A stretch of 64,000 bases of DNA. Origin: an uncultured Anaerolineae bacterium. Lineage in GTDB: Bacteria; Chloroflexota; Anaerolineae; Promineifilales; Promineifilaceae. The stretch covers positions 124,001-188,000 of the forward strand of contig CAJQMR010000008.1 of the NCBI GenBank assembly GCA_905479495.1. Direction: 5' to 3'. The notes under the pieces were generated by a model. The model was not told the origin of the DNA and did no database searches. It saw only the letters and a program-made list of their open reading frames with translations. Positions 1 to 9,890 of this stretch are shown here, piece by piece. Position 1 is the stretch's first letter, and each line of letters begins with the position of its first letter. The position numbers and the translations under genes were made by a program.

Positions 1-1697
1 AAATCAATGACATCAGGGTAAGGATTGTTGCCCGTTCCCGGTGCAGTGACGGAACGCGCTGCTTCGTTAATACCAATGGGGAAAGCGGTACAGCCAGCAG
101 TTGTATCGCCTGTACTGCTTACAGGTTCTTGGGGAATGCTCATTTCCCAGGTGTGCATATCGTTGATGCCGCCATTGAAGTGAGCCATCAGCCGCCCGCC
201 GTAGAACGGTGTGCAATCAGCCATCGTGGGATTGGCATAATTGCAGTCGGATAAATCTCCAGGTACGGTGATTTGATAGGCTGGATTTATCCATTGTGAA
301 TTGCAGCTTCCGGGAACACAACGTACGCCTTCCGCTACGCCATCTGGGTCATCTTGCCCGGCAACGCTAAAAGCCATAGCCCAGTCGGTGCTTACCGGAT
401 CGTAGCCTAACGGATTGGTCGTGTCAGGGGTAAAGCCTATGGTGTCAAAGTAGAAAACGATAGGAGGCTGCGCCCCAGCATCACTGTCAAACAATCTGAC
501 TTGAATCGTCTGGCCAATGGACTCTGGGCCAACGTTGAATAGCGGGATATCGATAGGATAATCGGCGGCGCGTGTTTGGGGCAAGGATCCTAATGCCAAA
601 ATCTCAACACCAGCAGCGTCATGCGCGCCTGGGTTATTCAAAATAAACAGGTTACGGTTATTCACATCGCTAGGTACGTCGGGCACGCTTGAATCGCCAT
701 CGGTATAAATAGGAGGGCCAGCCCAAATATCAAACCCATTTTCGGAAGCACCGCTCAATGTTTGGATATCTAGATAAAGGAAGCGATCACCGGTTAAGGT
801 GTCTTTGATGATATTGGGCAGATCGGTGGTGAGATCGACTTCAAAGCTATCAATATTTTGGGGGATTGCAGGTACAGTCACACCAGGTGTATCTATAGGC
901 GAAAACGGTTGGTTTGCACCTGGGGACACCCAACGGAGGTCGGTTAAATGGTCCCCTGTATCGCGAAGGTTATCTCCCGTTTGCCCTGCATAGGCAACAA
1001 GCGGGACGCGTAAAGGTGTTTCATCCGGATTTTGGGCAAAGTAATAAAGAGTATAAAGTGTTTGGGTATTTGCTGCGGATATGTAGCTTTCGGGGAAACC
1101 ACAAACAGTAGGATTCACCTGGATGCGATTTCGATCTACACGAACGAACCAGTGGGGATTGATTTGGTCAAAATCGAGATTGGGTGAGCCTGTTACTAAA
1201 GTGCGTTCATCGGTGCTCAAGGCGCAGGTTTCTGTTTGGTTGCTGCTACCACCATCACTGCCACAAGTTTTGAGGGCTGTCGTATTTAACCCTTCAGTGA
1301 TTGCTACATTCGAGCGATTGATAATCAGTGAATTTAACTCGGTATTGATAGAGTCTGGATCAAATAATTCTACGCGCACAACATCCGATGGATAATTGGA
1401 TGGAATGCGAATCAGATACGTATATGTGTAGGAACCTGAAGCAAAAGGGCTGTTAATTGGCGAATAGGGGTCGCCATCTGCGATGCAGCCCAGGGGGCCA
1501 AGGACTGCTTGATAGCCGGTGGAGATACGGCCGTTTCGCACATCCCGATTTATAAACACCCCTTTTGTGGGCAGGGTGAATTGAGGAAGATCTCCGACAG
1601 CACTCGCTGCCGCCTCTAAATTGGCATGGGGTTTAGTCAACATAATGCTGCTCAGTACAAAAATACAGAACAAAGTGAATAGTGCTGCTTTTTTCAT
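1..1697 (-). CDS. Secreted/surface protein of unknown family, partial (3' end beyond the window)
   Basis: Open frame from ATG at 1697 (minus) to the window edge, absent from the ORF track because it has no in-window stop. SD GGAGAAA; N-terminus MKKAALFTLFCIFVLSSIMLTKPHA resembles a signal peptide. Confidence 0.8.
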   Translation of the reverse strand, partial: MKKAALFTLFCIFVLSSIMLTKPHANLEAAASAVGDLPQFTLPTKGVFINRDVRNGRISTGYQAVLGPLGCIADGDPYSPINSPFASGSYTYTYLIRIPSNYPSDVVRVELFDPDSINTELNSLIINRSNVAITEGLNTTALKTCGSDGGSSNQTETCALSTDERTLVTGSPNLDFDQINPHWFVRVDRNRIQVNPTVCGFPESYISAANTQTLYTLYYFAQNPDETPLRVPLVAYAGQTGDNLRDTGDHLTDLRWVSPGANQPFSPIDTPGVTVPAIPQNIDSFEVDLTTDLPNIIKDTLTGDRFLYLDIQTLSGASENGFDIWAGPPIYTDGDSSVPDVPSDVNNRNLFILNNPGAHDAAGVEILALGSLPQTRAADYPIDIPLFNVGPESIGQTIQVRLFDSDAGAQPPIVFYFDTIGFTPDTTNPLGYDPVSTDWAMAFSVAGQDDPDGVAEGVRCVPGSCNSQWINPAYQITVPGDLSDCNYANPTMADCTPFYGGRLMAHFNGGINDMHTWEMSIPQEPVSSTGDTTAGCTAFPIGINEAARSVTAPGTGNNPYPDVID

Positions 1698-1808
1698 CGC
1701 AATTTCTCCTAGCTTAATAAGCACTGTCGGCCTGTTGCAGCGACAGTTAATATTTTCGTTCATTTAAGCGTGTGGTTGAATCGGAATGTGAGCGCACAGA
1801 TGAGAAAG

Positions 1809-1854
1809 AAAAACCCGCAAATTATTCAGGGGATGATCCTAAATCATTTGCGGG
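1809..1854 (-). terminator. Rho-independent terminator of the small membrane protein gene
   Basis: On minus strand CCCGCAAAT...ATTTGCGGG followed by TTTTTCTTT. Confidence 0.7.
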
Positions 1855-1937
1855 AAAAGGTACAGAATTATGAATTTTCAGGCAAGCACTTGAGTGTCAT
1901 TGGCCGGTTACGGCCGTTTCCACCCTCGCTTACTTAC

Positions 1938-2042
1938 TTAAAATCTGGACACCGGCCGACTCATCGACACACCAACGATGATGCCAATGATGAGCGCGAT
2001 AAGCGCAATAATGATGATAGTTGAGAGTTGAATTGCGATCAT
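1938..2042 (-). CDS. 34-aa single-pass membrane protein MIAIQLSTIIIIALIALIIGIIVGVSMSRPVSRF
   Basis: Strong SD (TTAGGAGGTG) just before ATG, one hydrophobic helix, own downstream terminator; below the ORF-track size cutoff. Confidence 0.7.
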   Translation of the reverse strand: MIAIQLSTIIIIALIALIIGIIVGVSMSRPVSRF

Positions 2043-2067
2043 GTTGCACCTCCTAAGTGTCATTTGA

Positions 2068-2117
2068 GCAAATCACAAGAAATGTTGCTTCTTTTTCAAA
2101 AGTTTTCTGTGATTTGC
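2068..2117. repeat. Inverted repeat GCAAATCAC ... GTGATTTGC, copy 1
   Basis: 9-bp perfect arms, 50 nt overall, 26 nt upstream of the 34-aa ORF; second copy at 48052-48103. Confidence 0.6.
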
Positions 2118-2221
2118 TACACAGCCCAAACTCGATACACCATTAGAGTATCATGCTTAACCGCTATCACGCTTTCATAAATCTGACACCAGCCAAACAA
2201 ATCAACCACAAAGGTGATAGC

Positions 2222-3064
2222 TTAGGCAGATTTTTGTGTGTCGTCATCCTGGCTATTTTCTTCCCGCTGTGGAATAGCTAAGATAGTACGGCGCTTGATT
2301 CGACTGAAAATCCATAAACCGAAACCCAAAAGCAGCAGCCATGGCCCCCAGGTGATGGTGCGATAAATCGTGAAATCAGCGACAGATTGGGCATTTTGTT
2401 GGGTGCGCAGCGTGGCCAGTTTGGCGGTGCGGCCCGGCGACCAGCTTTGCGGCGTGGGCAGCGGCGTCGGGGTGGGTGTCGGCAGCAGAGCCGTTAGGCG
2501 CAGCGTGATTTGTGCATTTGTGGACTTGCCGCTGTAAAAGTTGAGCTGCCCTTGCAGATCGTTGATTTGGTTTTCGACCTGTACCAGCCGCTGGTGCACC
2601 GCCAACGTTTCGGTCGTGTTGCGGGTTTGCTCCAGAAAGGTGCGCATCCGGGTTTGGTTGCTGGTAAGGTTGTCCAGGCGCGATTGTAAATCAACGGCCG
2701 TTGCCAACACATCTTGCCCACTGAGCTGCTCATCTTCCACCGTGCCCAGCGTGCGCAGGGCGTTCAGCAGCGCTTCAAACTGCTCGGCGGGAACGCCAAG
2801 AGTAAGTTCCCCGTAGGTGGTCGTGTCACCGGTTTTCCATTGGCGCTGGTTGAGCACGTAGCCGTTGTAATTTTCGGCCAGATTAAGCGCAGTTTGAACG
2901 GCCGTACTAGTCTCCGGCACCGTTAAGGCGAGGGTTGCTTCTTTGATCACCAGCCGATCATCTACCTGGGCAGCCTGCACCGGGTGATTGCCGGGCCACA
3001 TCAGCCAGAGGGGCAGCAAGCCCATAAGAAGTGCAATTGTTAACATAACGTATCTTTTCTGCAT
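2222..3064 (-). CDS. DUF4349-like membrane protein
   Basis: Track ORF 2222..3238 re-started at MQKRYV (3064), which has SD AGGAGG; signal peptide, coiled region, C-terminal TM; paralogous to next gene. Confidence 0.75.
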   Translation of the reverse strand: MQKRYVMLTIALLMGLLPLWLMWPGNHPVQAAQVDDRLVIKEATLALTVPETSTAVQTALNLAENYNGYVLNQRQWKTGDTTTYGELTLGVPAEQFEALLNALRTLGTVEDEQLSGQDVLATAVDLQSRLDNLTSNQTRMRTFLEQTRNTTETLAVHQRLVQVENQINDLQGQLNFYSGKSTNAQITLRLTALLPTPTPTPLPTPQSWSPGRTAKLATLRTQQNAQSVADFTIYRTITWGPWLLLLGFGLWIFSRIKRRTILAIPQREENSQDDDTQKSA

Positions 3065-3149
3065 CAGAATCCTCCTTATTAAAAGCGGAACACAGAGCTG
3101 CACAGAGCAAACACAGAGAACCGCTGAGAATAATTGCTCAATTACCGAA

Positions 3150-4055
3150 TTACTCACGCCACCAGCCAAACCGCTGCCGCAGCCGCCAGCCAATCCAGCC
3201 AAATAAGGCCAACAGCAGCAGCCAGGGACCGCACACAATGCCGTAGTAGATGGAAAAATCGGCCGTTTTCTGGGCGGATTCTTGCAGATTGACTACCGCT
3301 ACCTGAGCTGTGTTGCCCGGTTGCCATGATTCGGCCGTGGGAATGGGGGAGGGCGTTGGCGTGGGCAGCAGCGGCTGCAAGGAAAGGTCGATGGTCGAAA
3401 AGGCAGCCCGATCGCTGAGGTAGTTGCGGCGGCCTTGAATAATGGCGATTTCTTCTTCAACCTGTTTGAGCTGATCGTTGACACGCAGTGCCTCTTCCAC
3501 TGTTTCGGCATCATCGAGGAAGGTGCGCAGGCGGTCGCGGGTGGCAATCAGATTGTCTAGCTTCGAGCCTAAATCGACGTACTCGTCGGTGACATCTTGG
3601 CCACCGGCAAAATCATTGGTCACCTGGCCCAGTGCCCGCAGTTGGTTAAGGGCGGTTTCAAATTGAGTCACTGGCAGGGCCAACTGCATGTTCGCTGCGC
3701 TAAGACCAAACTGCGTGTCAAAAATTTGCTGGCTGATGATATAACCACCTAATTCGGCGACGAGTTGGGTAGCAGTGGAGACGGCCGTTTCCGTATCTAC
3801 CACCATAATGGCCAGCTCCCCATTTTTGATGATGAGCCGTACTTGTGGTTGCGCATTTGCCAGAGAGGCATCTGCGCTTCCGGTAACGGATTCGGTTATT
3901 ACACGCGTGACCTCTACTGCTTCTCCTTCCACGGTGACCGTTTCGGTTACGACGCGTGTCACTTCTACCGTTTCAGCCTGCGACGCACAGGCCGCGAGCA
4001 CCAGCAGCATGGCGACGATTGCCGCTGCCAACCAAGAAAAACGTTTGGCGTTCAT
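3150..4055 (-). CDS. DUF4349-like lipoprotein
   Basis: Lipobox-like LAACAS; same architecture as the adjacent gene. Confidence 0.75.
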   Translation of the reverse strand: MNAKRFSWLAAAIVAMLLVLAACASQAETVEVTRVVTETVTVEGEAVEVTRVITESVTGSADASLANAQPQVRLIIKNGELAIMVVDTETAVSTATQLVAELGGYIISQQIFDTQFGLSAANMQLALPVTQFETALNQLRALGQVTNDFAGGQDVTDEYVDLGSKLDNLIATRDRLRTFLDDAETVEEALRVNDQLKQVEEEIAIIQGRRNYLSDRAAFSTIDLSLQPLLPTPTPSPIPTAESWQPGNTAQVAVVNLQESAQKTADFSIYYGIVCGPWLLLLALFGWIGWRLRQRFGWWRE

Positions 4056-4270
4056 TTTCTTTCTCCTGACTCTTTAATGATTTGCTTAACAAAATCCCCA
4101 GGGTTACTGGGGAAACGTCGCTGTGGCCAGAAAAGTTCCGTTGTTGGAAAAATTGGTGACAGTTTGGGGGCAAACATGGCCGGGAAGTTTGTAAATAGGC
4201 CAAACGAATTGGACGCATTGGCTCGTCGTTGCTTGTCAGGTGTCCACTTAGCTTCTACAATGTAACCGTA

Positions 4271-5500
4271 ATGAGACAATCAAAACTCTTGGCCACCCAA
4301 CTTCAAAGACGCGATCCGAATGCCTGGACCGCGCTCTTGCGTGATCATATGGAAGTGGAAGAGTTGGTGGTAACGGCCGTATCTGCTAAACCGATCAGAC
4401 CGCACGCCCAATCCAGCCGACGGATGACACGTTACTTGCTGTCGCTGGCTGGGCATTCTGATCCCATCTCCTTTATTGGACGGTATGTTGAGGCTGTAGA
4501 ATCTGCTTTTTACACGGAGTTTGCCCCTCGCTTGCCAGAGTTGGTCCCCGGCTGCCACTTCTTGCATCAGGCAGAACCCAACGGCGAGGGTTGGGCCGTG
4601 CTGGATGATGTGCCCAATGATGTTTCCCCAGAAAGATGGTCCACCGAAGATATAAACGCCATTTTGGAAAAATTGGCTCACCTGCATGCGATGTTCTTCG
4701 ACAAAACGGATGATCTGACGAGTGCTGGCCTGAGCCGGCTGTTGGATCGCACAGCGTACCAATGGGAGTCGCTGGTGGCGGAGCAGGCGGTTTATTTTGA
4801 AGAGGGGCCAGCGGCGATTTTGTCTGAGCACGCGCTGTCTCAGGCCGGGCAGTTGGCACCGCTCTTTTTGCAGGCGGCCAATGGCCTGGTGGTGATGCGT
4901 GATTTAGGTGGATGGCCAGGCATTTTGGGGGAGTCACATTTAACGGCCGTTGCCGACCTTTTGGATGATCCCGTCCCTTTGCTGGAGCCACTGCGCCAAC
5001 TGCCGCCCACCTTGCTGCATGGTGATCCCAATAACCGTCGCTGGCGTGTCACTGTGTTTGATGATCAGCGGCTTACTGGCTGGCAAACGGCCGCTGTTGG
5101 CCCCGGTATTTGTGACCTGATCAGCTTCATTGAGCAGTTCAGCTTGTTAGACGATGCCGAAAGGTCTCCCAACTTGAGGACACGCTCTACCTGGCCGATG
5201 GATGAAGAGACGATTATCGACAGCTACCTGCTAGCCCTTTCGCAGCGGTTGGGCAACCGGGTGAATACACGGGCATTGCGGCAGGCAATTCCGGCGGCGC
5301 GCTGCCTGTATGTAATCACCAACTGGTTTCCGCATTTTGCCACCTGGTTTGAAGAGATGCCCAATAAATATACCTGGCAAAAGATAAATCGGATGGCCGA
5401 ACACGATTTTGTGGACACACCGCTGCAAGGCTTTTTGCAATTACGGCCGTATCTCTCCGATGTGTTCGAGCGCTTTTTGCTCGCTTACCGCTCCCTCTAA
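4271..5500 (+). CDS. Phosphotransferase family protein (aminoglycoside phosphotransferase/choline kinase-like)
   Basis: LLHGDPNNRRW-type motif and overall fold signature; start moved to MRQSKLL. Confidence 0.6.
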   Translation: MRQSKLLATQLQRRDPNAWTALLRDHMEVEELVVTAVSAKPIRPHAQSSRRMTRYLLSLAGHSDPISFIGRYVEAVESAFYTEFAPRLPELVPGCHFLHQAEPNGEGWAVLDDVPNDVSPERWSTEDINAILEKLAHLHAMFFDKTDDLTSAGLSRLLDRTAYQWESLVAEQAVYFEEGPAAILSEHALSQAGQLAPLFLQAANGLVVMRDLGGWPGILGESHLTAVADLLDDPVPLLEPLRQLPPTLLHGDPNNRRWRVTVFDDQRLTGWQTAAVGPGICDLISFIEQFSLLDDAERSPNLRTRSTWPMDEETIIDSYLLALSQRLGNRVNTRALRQAIPAARCLYVITNWFPHFATWFEEMPNKYTWQKINRMAEHDFVDTPLQGFLQLRPYLSDVFERFLLAYRSL

Positions 5501-5559
5501 TCTTTGCGACGATTAACCACTCCCTGCGTACAGTCTACCGTTAAAAAAATTTACTTGAG

Positions 5560-5624
5560 AGGTGCGACGCACTTTGAAAGATGGTTTGTGAATCGAGGAT
5601 TCTGGAGAAAAGTGCGTCGAACCT
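5560..5624. repeat. Paired-palindrome element A (GTGCGACGCAC word)
   Basis: AGGTGCGACGCACTTT (5560-5575) and AAAGTGCGTCGAACCT (5609-5624), one mismatch as inverted repeat. Confidence 0.65.
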
Positions 5625-5655
5625 GACACACAAAATTTATTTGGTTGGAGGCATT

Positions 5656-6150
5656 GTGGCCCAACTTTTTGAAGCAGTTTCTGTTGGTGTTGTTATTTTT
5701 TTATTATTACTCAGCCTCATTGGCACATTGATTCCCATTATTCCTGGGGTGCTGCTGATGTGGGTGATTGTTTTTGTTTACGCGCTGGTGGATGGCTTTA
5801 CGGCCGTTTCCATTACCGCCATCGTTGTTATCAGCCTCATCGCCGTGGTCACCGGCACGTCAGACATCTGGCTGACGTTGTTTGGCACCAAAAAAGGGGG
5901 CGCTTCGATTAAGTCGATGCTCATTGGTACGGTCGGGGCCGTTGTTGGTTCCCTCGTGTTCCCTATTGTGGGCACGATTGTTGGTTACATTGCCGGACTT
6001 TTGCTGGGCGAATATTGGCAGCATGGCGATTGGGAAATCGCCAAAAAAGCAGGCTTTGGCGGGTTGGCGGGTTGGGGCATTGCCACCGTTATTCAATTCA
6101 TTGGCGGCATTTTTATTTTTGTTATCTTTTTGTGGCAGGTGTTTTTCTAA
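5656..6150 (+). CDS. DUF456 family membrane protein
   Basis: Glycine-rich TM segments typical of DUF456; GTG start at 5656 preceded by GGAGG. Confidence 0.65.
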   Translation: MAQLFEAVSVGVVIFLLLLSLIGTLIPIIPGVLLMWVIVFVYALVDGFTAVSITAIVVISLIAVVTGTSDIWLTLFGTKKGGASIKSMLIGTVGAVVGSLVFPIVGTIVGYIAGLLLGEYWQHGDWEIAKKAGFGGLAGWGIATVIQFIGGIFIFVIFLWQVFF

Positions 6151-6158
6151 AAAGGATC

Positions 6159-6215
6159 ATTTCCCCGGAAACTATCTTTCAAACCAACATCCAGTCTGAA
6201 AGTTTCCGGGGAAAT
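6159..6215. repeat. Paired-palindrome element B (TTTCCNNGGAAA word)
   Basis: ATTTCCCCGGAAACT (6159-6173) and AGTTTCCGGGGAAAT (6201-6215), perfect 15-bp inverted repeat. Confidence 0.75.
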
Positions 6216-6229
6216 ATAAATGACTTACT

Positions 6230-6601
6230 ATGGATTTAGCTGAATTTCTTCGTGACTTTGGTCTTATACTCCTTACCCTGATGGGTGTGGCGCTCCTCTT
6301 ATCTTTGCTACTTTTGCTCATCGTTTGGCGGCAAGTTAAACGCATCCACATTCCCCCCGACGCCACCTTTGGCGAAACATTGCTGCTCACGCCCCTCCTG
6401 GTCGTTCTCATGATCGACCTGCTCGACTTTGCCCTGGATTTTCTGGCGGCTCCCTTTTCCTGGATTATTTTAGATCGGCTGGGGTTGAAGGCCCTCCGTG
6501 GCGTTTCTATGGTAGAGTCGCTCATTCCCTTCACGCAGGCGATCCCCACCATGACCCTGGCCTGGATTTGGGTACGGCTTTTTCCGGGCACGGTTGGGTA
6601 A
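6230..6601 (+). CDS. Small membrane protein, unknown function
   Basis: ATG ORF with several hydrophobic segments and no competing ORF of comparable quality. Confidence 0.6.
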   Translation: MDLAEFLRDFGLILLTLMGVALLLSLLLLLIVWRQVKRIHIPPDATFGETLLLTPLLVVLMIDLLDFALDFLAAPFSWIILDRLGLKALRGVSMVESLIPFTQAIPTMTLAWIWVRLFPGTVG

Positions 6602-6612
6602 CTGGGAGAAGC

Positions 6613-7152
6613 TTACTTTTTGTCTGGGAACGGCCGTTCCCCAATCTGGCTGTTTTGCCGGAAAAGCTGCTCCCAATTTTCCCGCAAGCTGCGCAGCGCG
6701 CGCGTTTCATGTGCCAGCAATTTAGCCAAAGTAGGCGGGTCAACCTGGTTGGGTGCGCTCAAATATTCGATGGTCATGCCCGCAAATAACTGCCCAAAAA
6801 TGAACTTGACCCGCTGCATATGAAATTCAGAAGTGATCACGACAAGATGTGAGACTTTTGAGCTGGCAACTCTCTTTTTGGCACAAATGGCATCTTGTAT
6901 GGTGTTGGCGCTGTGGGTAGGGGGCAAAATCCGGTTTGCCGGGATGCCGTTGGCTAACAAATAGTTGGTCAAATATTGCCCGTGCGGAATTTTGGTTGTG
7001 TTAAAGTGGGCACCAAACGCGCCAGTCGGCAGCACCAACCACTCGTCATTTTTGTTAAGAAAGCGAACGGCCGTATCGGCCCGACTGATGGCCACCGGCG
7101 ATAAATTACCTTCGCTGTCATTCTCATTGCCCAGCAGCACGACTAATTTCAA
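6613..7152 (-). CDS. YdcF/ElyC/SanA-like (DUF218) protein
   Basis: VVLLGNEN..., ANTIQDA and VVITSEFHMQR motifs typical of DUF218. Confidence 0.7.
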   Translation of the reverse strand: MKLVVLLGNENDSEGNLSPVAISRADTAVRFLNKNDEWLVLPTGAFGAHFNTTKIPHGQYLTNYLLANGIPANRILPPTHSANTIQDAICAKKRVASSKVSHLVVITSEFHMQRVKFIFGQLFAGMTIEYLSAPNQVDPPTLAKLLAHETRALRSLRENWEQLFRQNSQIGERPFPDKK

Positions 7153-7198
7153 CCATCTCCCCCTTGGGTTTTCCGAGAAGCTTTACATAAAATAGCCG

Positions 7199-7516
7199 CT
7201 ATTTGCCCTCAACAAAGGTGCGGGCCTCGCTGATGAGCTGCTGCCAGAGAGTGGCATCTCGGTTGGGAATGGCAACCCACTCTTTGAAGCGACGGCCGTT
7301 TGGCGCAAAAGGTTCGCCCACCTCCGTCTCGATTAAATCCAGCACCCGGTTCGCAGGCAGCTTCACAATCAAATCCCCCGTCGTGCGATGCACCGAAGCA
7401 AAAAAGTCCTCATTTATCCGCAAACAAGGAAAGCCCATCATCGTTCCTTTTTCGATGGCTTTCTCAGCCAAAAGCGGCTCCGCTAATTCCCAAAAAAAGC
7501 TATCATTTTCCTTCAT
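7199..7516 (-). CDS. Small TfoX-N/YjbR-like domain protein
   Basis: MMGFPCLRINEDFFASVHRTTGDLIVKLP pattern. Confidence 0.45.
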   Translation of the reverse strand: MKENDSFFWELAEPLLAEKAIEKGTMMGFPCLRINEDFFASVHRTTGDLIVKLPANRVLDLIETEVGEPFAPNGRRFKEWVAIPNRDATLWQQLISEARTFVEGK

Positions 7517-7630
7517 CCAGACTTTATCCTAGGCTAATCAGCCTCTGGTTAAGAATAAAAAGAGGTTGAAATAATAGCACATAGGTGCTAATTCCGAAAA
7601 TAAATTTTGGCTTTGGGGGATGAGTTTAGT

Positions 7631-7672
7631 TGGTGACAGTCACTCCAGAATTTTTTAAAGTGACTGTCACCA
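7631..7672. repeat. Paired-palindrome element C (GTGAC-N-GTCAC word)
   Basis: TGGTGACAGTCACT ... AGTGACTGTCACCA; degenerate relative at 47031-47081. Confidence 0.7.
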
Positions 7673-7678
7673 GAGAAG

Positions 7679-8671
7679 TTACAATTCGATAGGGTTGGCG
7701 AGGATTTCGACGAGGAGTTTGATCGAGTTTTCCACATCGTCGGCATCGACGGTTTCGCTTTGCGAGTGCACGTAGCGGCAGGGGATGGAGATGCAGCCAG
7801 CCGCTGCGCCACCGTTGGCAATTTGGATGGAGCGGGCGTCGGTAGAGCCGCCGGTGAGCACTTCCAGCTGGTAAGGAATGTTGGCTTCCTCGGCGCGCTG
7901 TTTCATCAGGCGCACCAGGCCAGCGTGGGCAATCATGCCCGTATCTTTTACTTTGATGGCCGTGCCTTTGCCCAATTCGACGGCAATGGGTGTGGGTTCC
8001 GGGGTATCACCCGCCAGGGTCACGTCCAGGGCGATGCCTACGTCGGGATCGAGCATGTTGGCAGCCGCCTGTGCCCCGCGCGTGCCCACCTCTTCCTGCA
8101 CGCTGAAGACAATATAAACGTCGTGCGGTGTTTTCTTGAGCCGCTTGAGCGCTTCGATGGCGATCACGCAGCCGATGCGGTCATCCATGCTTTTGGCGCT
8201 GAGACGTTTGCCTTGGGCCAGAAACGGCCGTACAAAACCCACCGCATCTCCCACTTTCACCGGACAATCTTCTTTGCTGGTTGCGCCTACGTCGATGTAA
8301 TGTTTTTCCAGCCCATGCACCTTGCTGCGGTCCGTGATGCGGTCGCTGTAAATGATGCCGATACGGCCGTCGGCAAACTGCACCCGGCTGCCCAGCAGCG
8401 TGTGGGTGTAAATGCCGCCAATGTTGGTGAAGCGGCAGAAGCCATCTTCGGTGACATGGGAGACCATCAAGCCAATTTCATCCATGTGGGCAGCAATCAT
8501 CACCTTGAGGCCGTCACCGGTGCCCTTTTTGTGGGCAATCAGGTTGCCCATCGCATCCACCGAAATTTCGTCGGCGTATTTTTCAATTTCGGGCCGAATC
8601 AGCTCCCGCATGTGGTCTTCAAAGCCCGATGGGCCGTACGCTTCTACCAGTTTTTTGATTAAATCGTTCAT
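7679..8671 (-). CDS. M42 family metallopeptidase (copy 1)
   Basis: AAHMDEIGLMV, DDRIGC, QEEVGTRGA, GGSTDA motifs. Confidence 0.9.
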   Translation of the reverse strand: MNDLIKKLVEAYGPSGFEDHMRELIRPEIEKYADEISVDAMGNLIAHKKGTGDGLKVMIAAHMDEIGLMVSHVTEDGFCRFTNIGGIYTHTLLGSRVQFADGRIGIIYSDRITDRSKVHGLEKHYIDVGATSKEDCPVKVGDAVGFVRPFLAQGKRLSAKSMDDRIGCVIAIEALKRLKKTPHDVYIVFSVQEEVGTRGAQAAANMLDPDVGIALDVTLAGDTPEPTPIAVELGKGTAIKVKDTGMIAHAGLVRLMKQRAEEANIPYQLEVLTGGSTDARSIQIANGGAAAGCISIPCRYVHSQSETVDADDVENSIKLLVEILANPIEL

Positions 8672-8703
8672 GTGTTCCTCGAAAGATAGGGTGAGTGTAC
8701 TGG

Positions 8704-8769
8704 TTGTAATTAAGTAATTGAGTAATTATGTAATTGCCCAATTACTCAGTTACCCAATTACTCAATTAC
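8704..8769. repeat. AT-rich word-repeat inverted repeat (TAATTGAGTAATTA family)
   Basis: GTAATTAAGTAATTGAGTAATTATGTAATTG ... CAATTACTCAGTTACCCAATTACTCAATTAC. Confidence 0.75.
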
Positions 8770-9802
8770 GTTTCACAATATCCATGGTCAGGTTCAACAA
8801 CGTCGCCTTTGCCAGCTTCACCACATTCGCATAATCATCCAGATTAATCATCATGGCGGGCGTGTGGGCGTAGCGACCGGGCACGGCGATAGTGGCGGCT
8901 GGAATGGCTCCTCGCACGCGCTGGATAACGGCCGTATTTGTGCCGCCACCACCGGGACGACGAATTTGGCAAGGGATGTCATTATCTGCGGCCGTTTGGG
9001 TGATGAGACTTACCAGGCGCGGGTCTTGCATGGTGCCGCTGTCCATCACATAGATGGAGGGGCCTTTGCCCAAGGCTACATTCGGACTCACATCATCCTT
9101 GTTGGGCAAGTCATAAGCAGGGGTGCATTCCAAAATAAGGGCCACATCCGGCTTGACGCCGTAGGCGGCGGTGGTTGCCCCGCGCAGGCCAACTTCTTCC
9201 TGCACGGTGAAGGTGGCGATGAGATCGAAGGGATACGGCCGTTCCCGTAAAAGTTCAATCAACGCCGCGCAACCTGCCCGATTGTCGAAAGCCTTGCCAA
9301 CGGCCGTTGGCCCCAGCTCCTCGTACTCAGTTACGAACGCCGCCCGGTCGCCAATATTGACCTTGCCGCTGGCGGCATCTTTATTTTTGGCTCCAATGTC
9401 AATGCGCATGGCATCCATTTTGGTGATGGTGCTGCGCTGGGTGGCATTGAGCAAGTGGATGGGGCGTGCGCCAATGACCCCGGTCAGCTTTTTGGGGCCA
9501 ACCTGCACCACTTTGCCTAGCAGGGCACGGTCGTCAAAGCCGCCCACGCCGCTAAATTTCAGGGTGCCGTTGCTGTCGTAATCAGTGACGATGAGGCCGA
9601 CTTCATCCATGTGGGCATCTACCATCACCCGTAAATCAACTGCCCCAGTGCCCTTTTTCAGGGCAATCAGGTTGCCCATCGCGTCAACGTGCCATTCATC
9701 CACATGGTCGGCGATAAGGTCGCGAATGAGCAGCCGCACCTCTTTTTCCTCGCCAGACACGCCGACGGCTTCGGTTAGATTTTTGAGTAGTTCGTTCATC
9801 AA
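8762..9802 (-). CDS. M42 family metallopeptidase (copy 2)
   Basis: VDAHMDEVGLIV, FDNRAGC, QEEVGLRGA motifs. Confidence 0.9.
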   Translation of the reverse strand: MMNELLKNLTEAVGVSGEEKEVRLLIRDLIADHVDEWHVDAMGNLIALKKGTGAVDLRVMVDAHMDEVGLIVTDYDSNGTLKFSGVGGFDDRALLGKVVQVGPKKLTGVIGARPIHLLNATQRSTITKMDAMRIDIGAKNKDAASGKVNIGDRAAFVTEYEELGPTAVGKAFDNRAGCAALIELLRERPYPFDLIATFTVQEEVGLRGATTAAYGVKPDVALILECTPAYDLPNKDDVSPNVALGKGPSIYVMDSGTMQDPRLVSLITQTAADNDIPCQIRRPGGGGTNTAVIQRVRGAIPAATIAVPGRYAHTPAMMINLDDYANVVKLAKATLLNLTMDIVKRN

Positions 9803-9820
9803 TTGCTCCGCAATTTGGAG

Positions 9821-9890
9821 ATTGGAAACTGGAGATTAGAGATTGGCTTTAATCTCCAGTCTCTAATCTCTAATCTCCATCTTTTTCCAT
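9821..9890. repeat. Word-repeat inverted repeat (GAGATTAGAGATTGG family)
   Basis: GGAGATTAGAGATTGG ... TCTCTAATCTCTAATCTCC. Confidence 0.75.

Noticed and set aside
7760-8662. 300-aa plus-strand ORF
   Set aside because: Antisense to a clear M42 peptidase; no RBS and composition typical of a shadow ORF.
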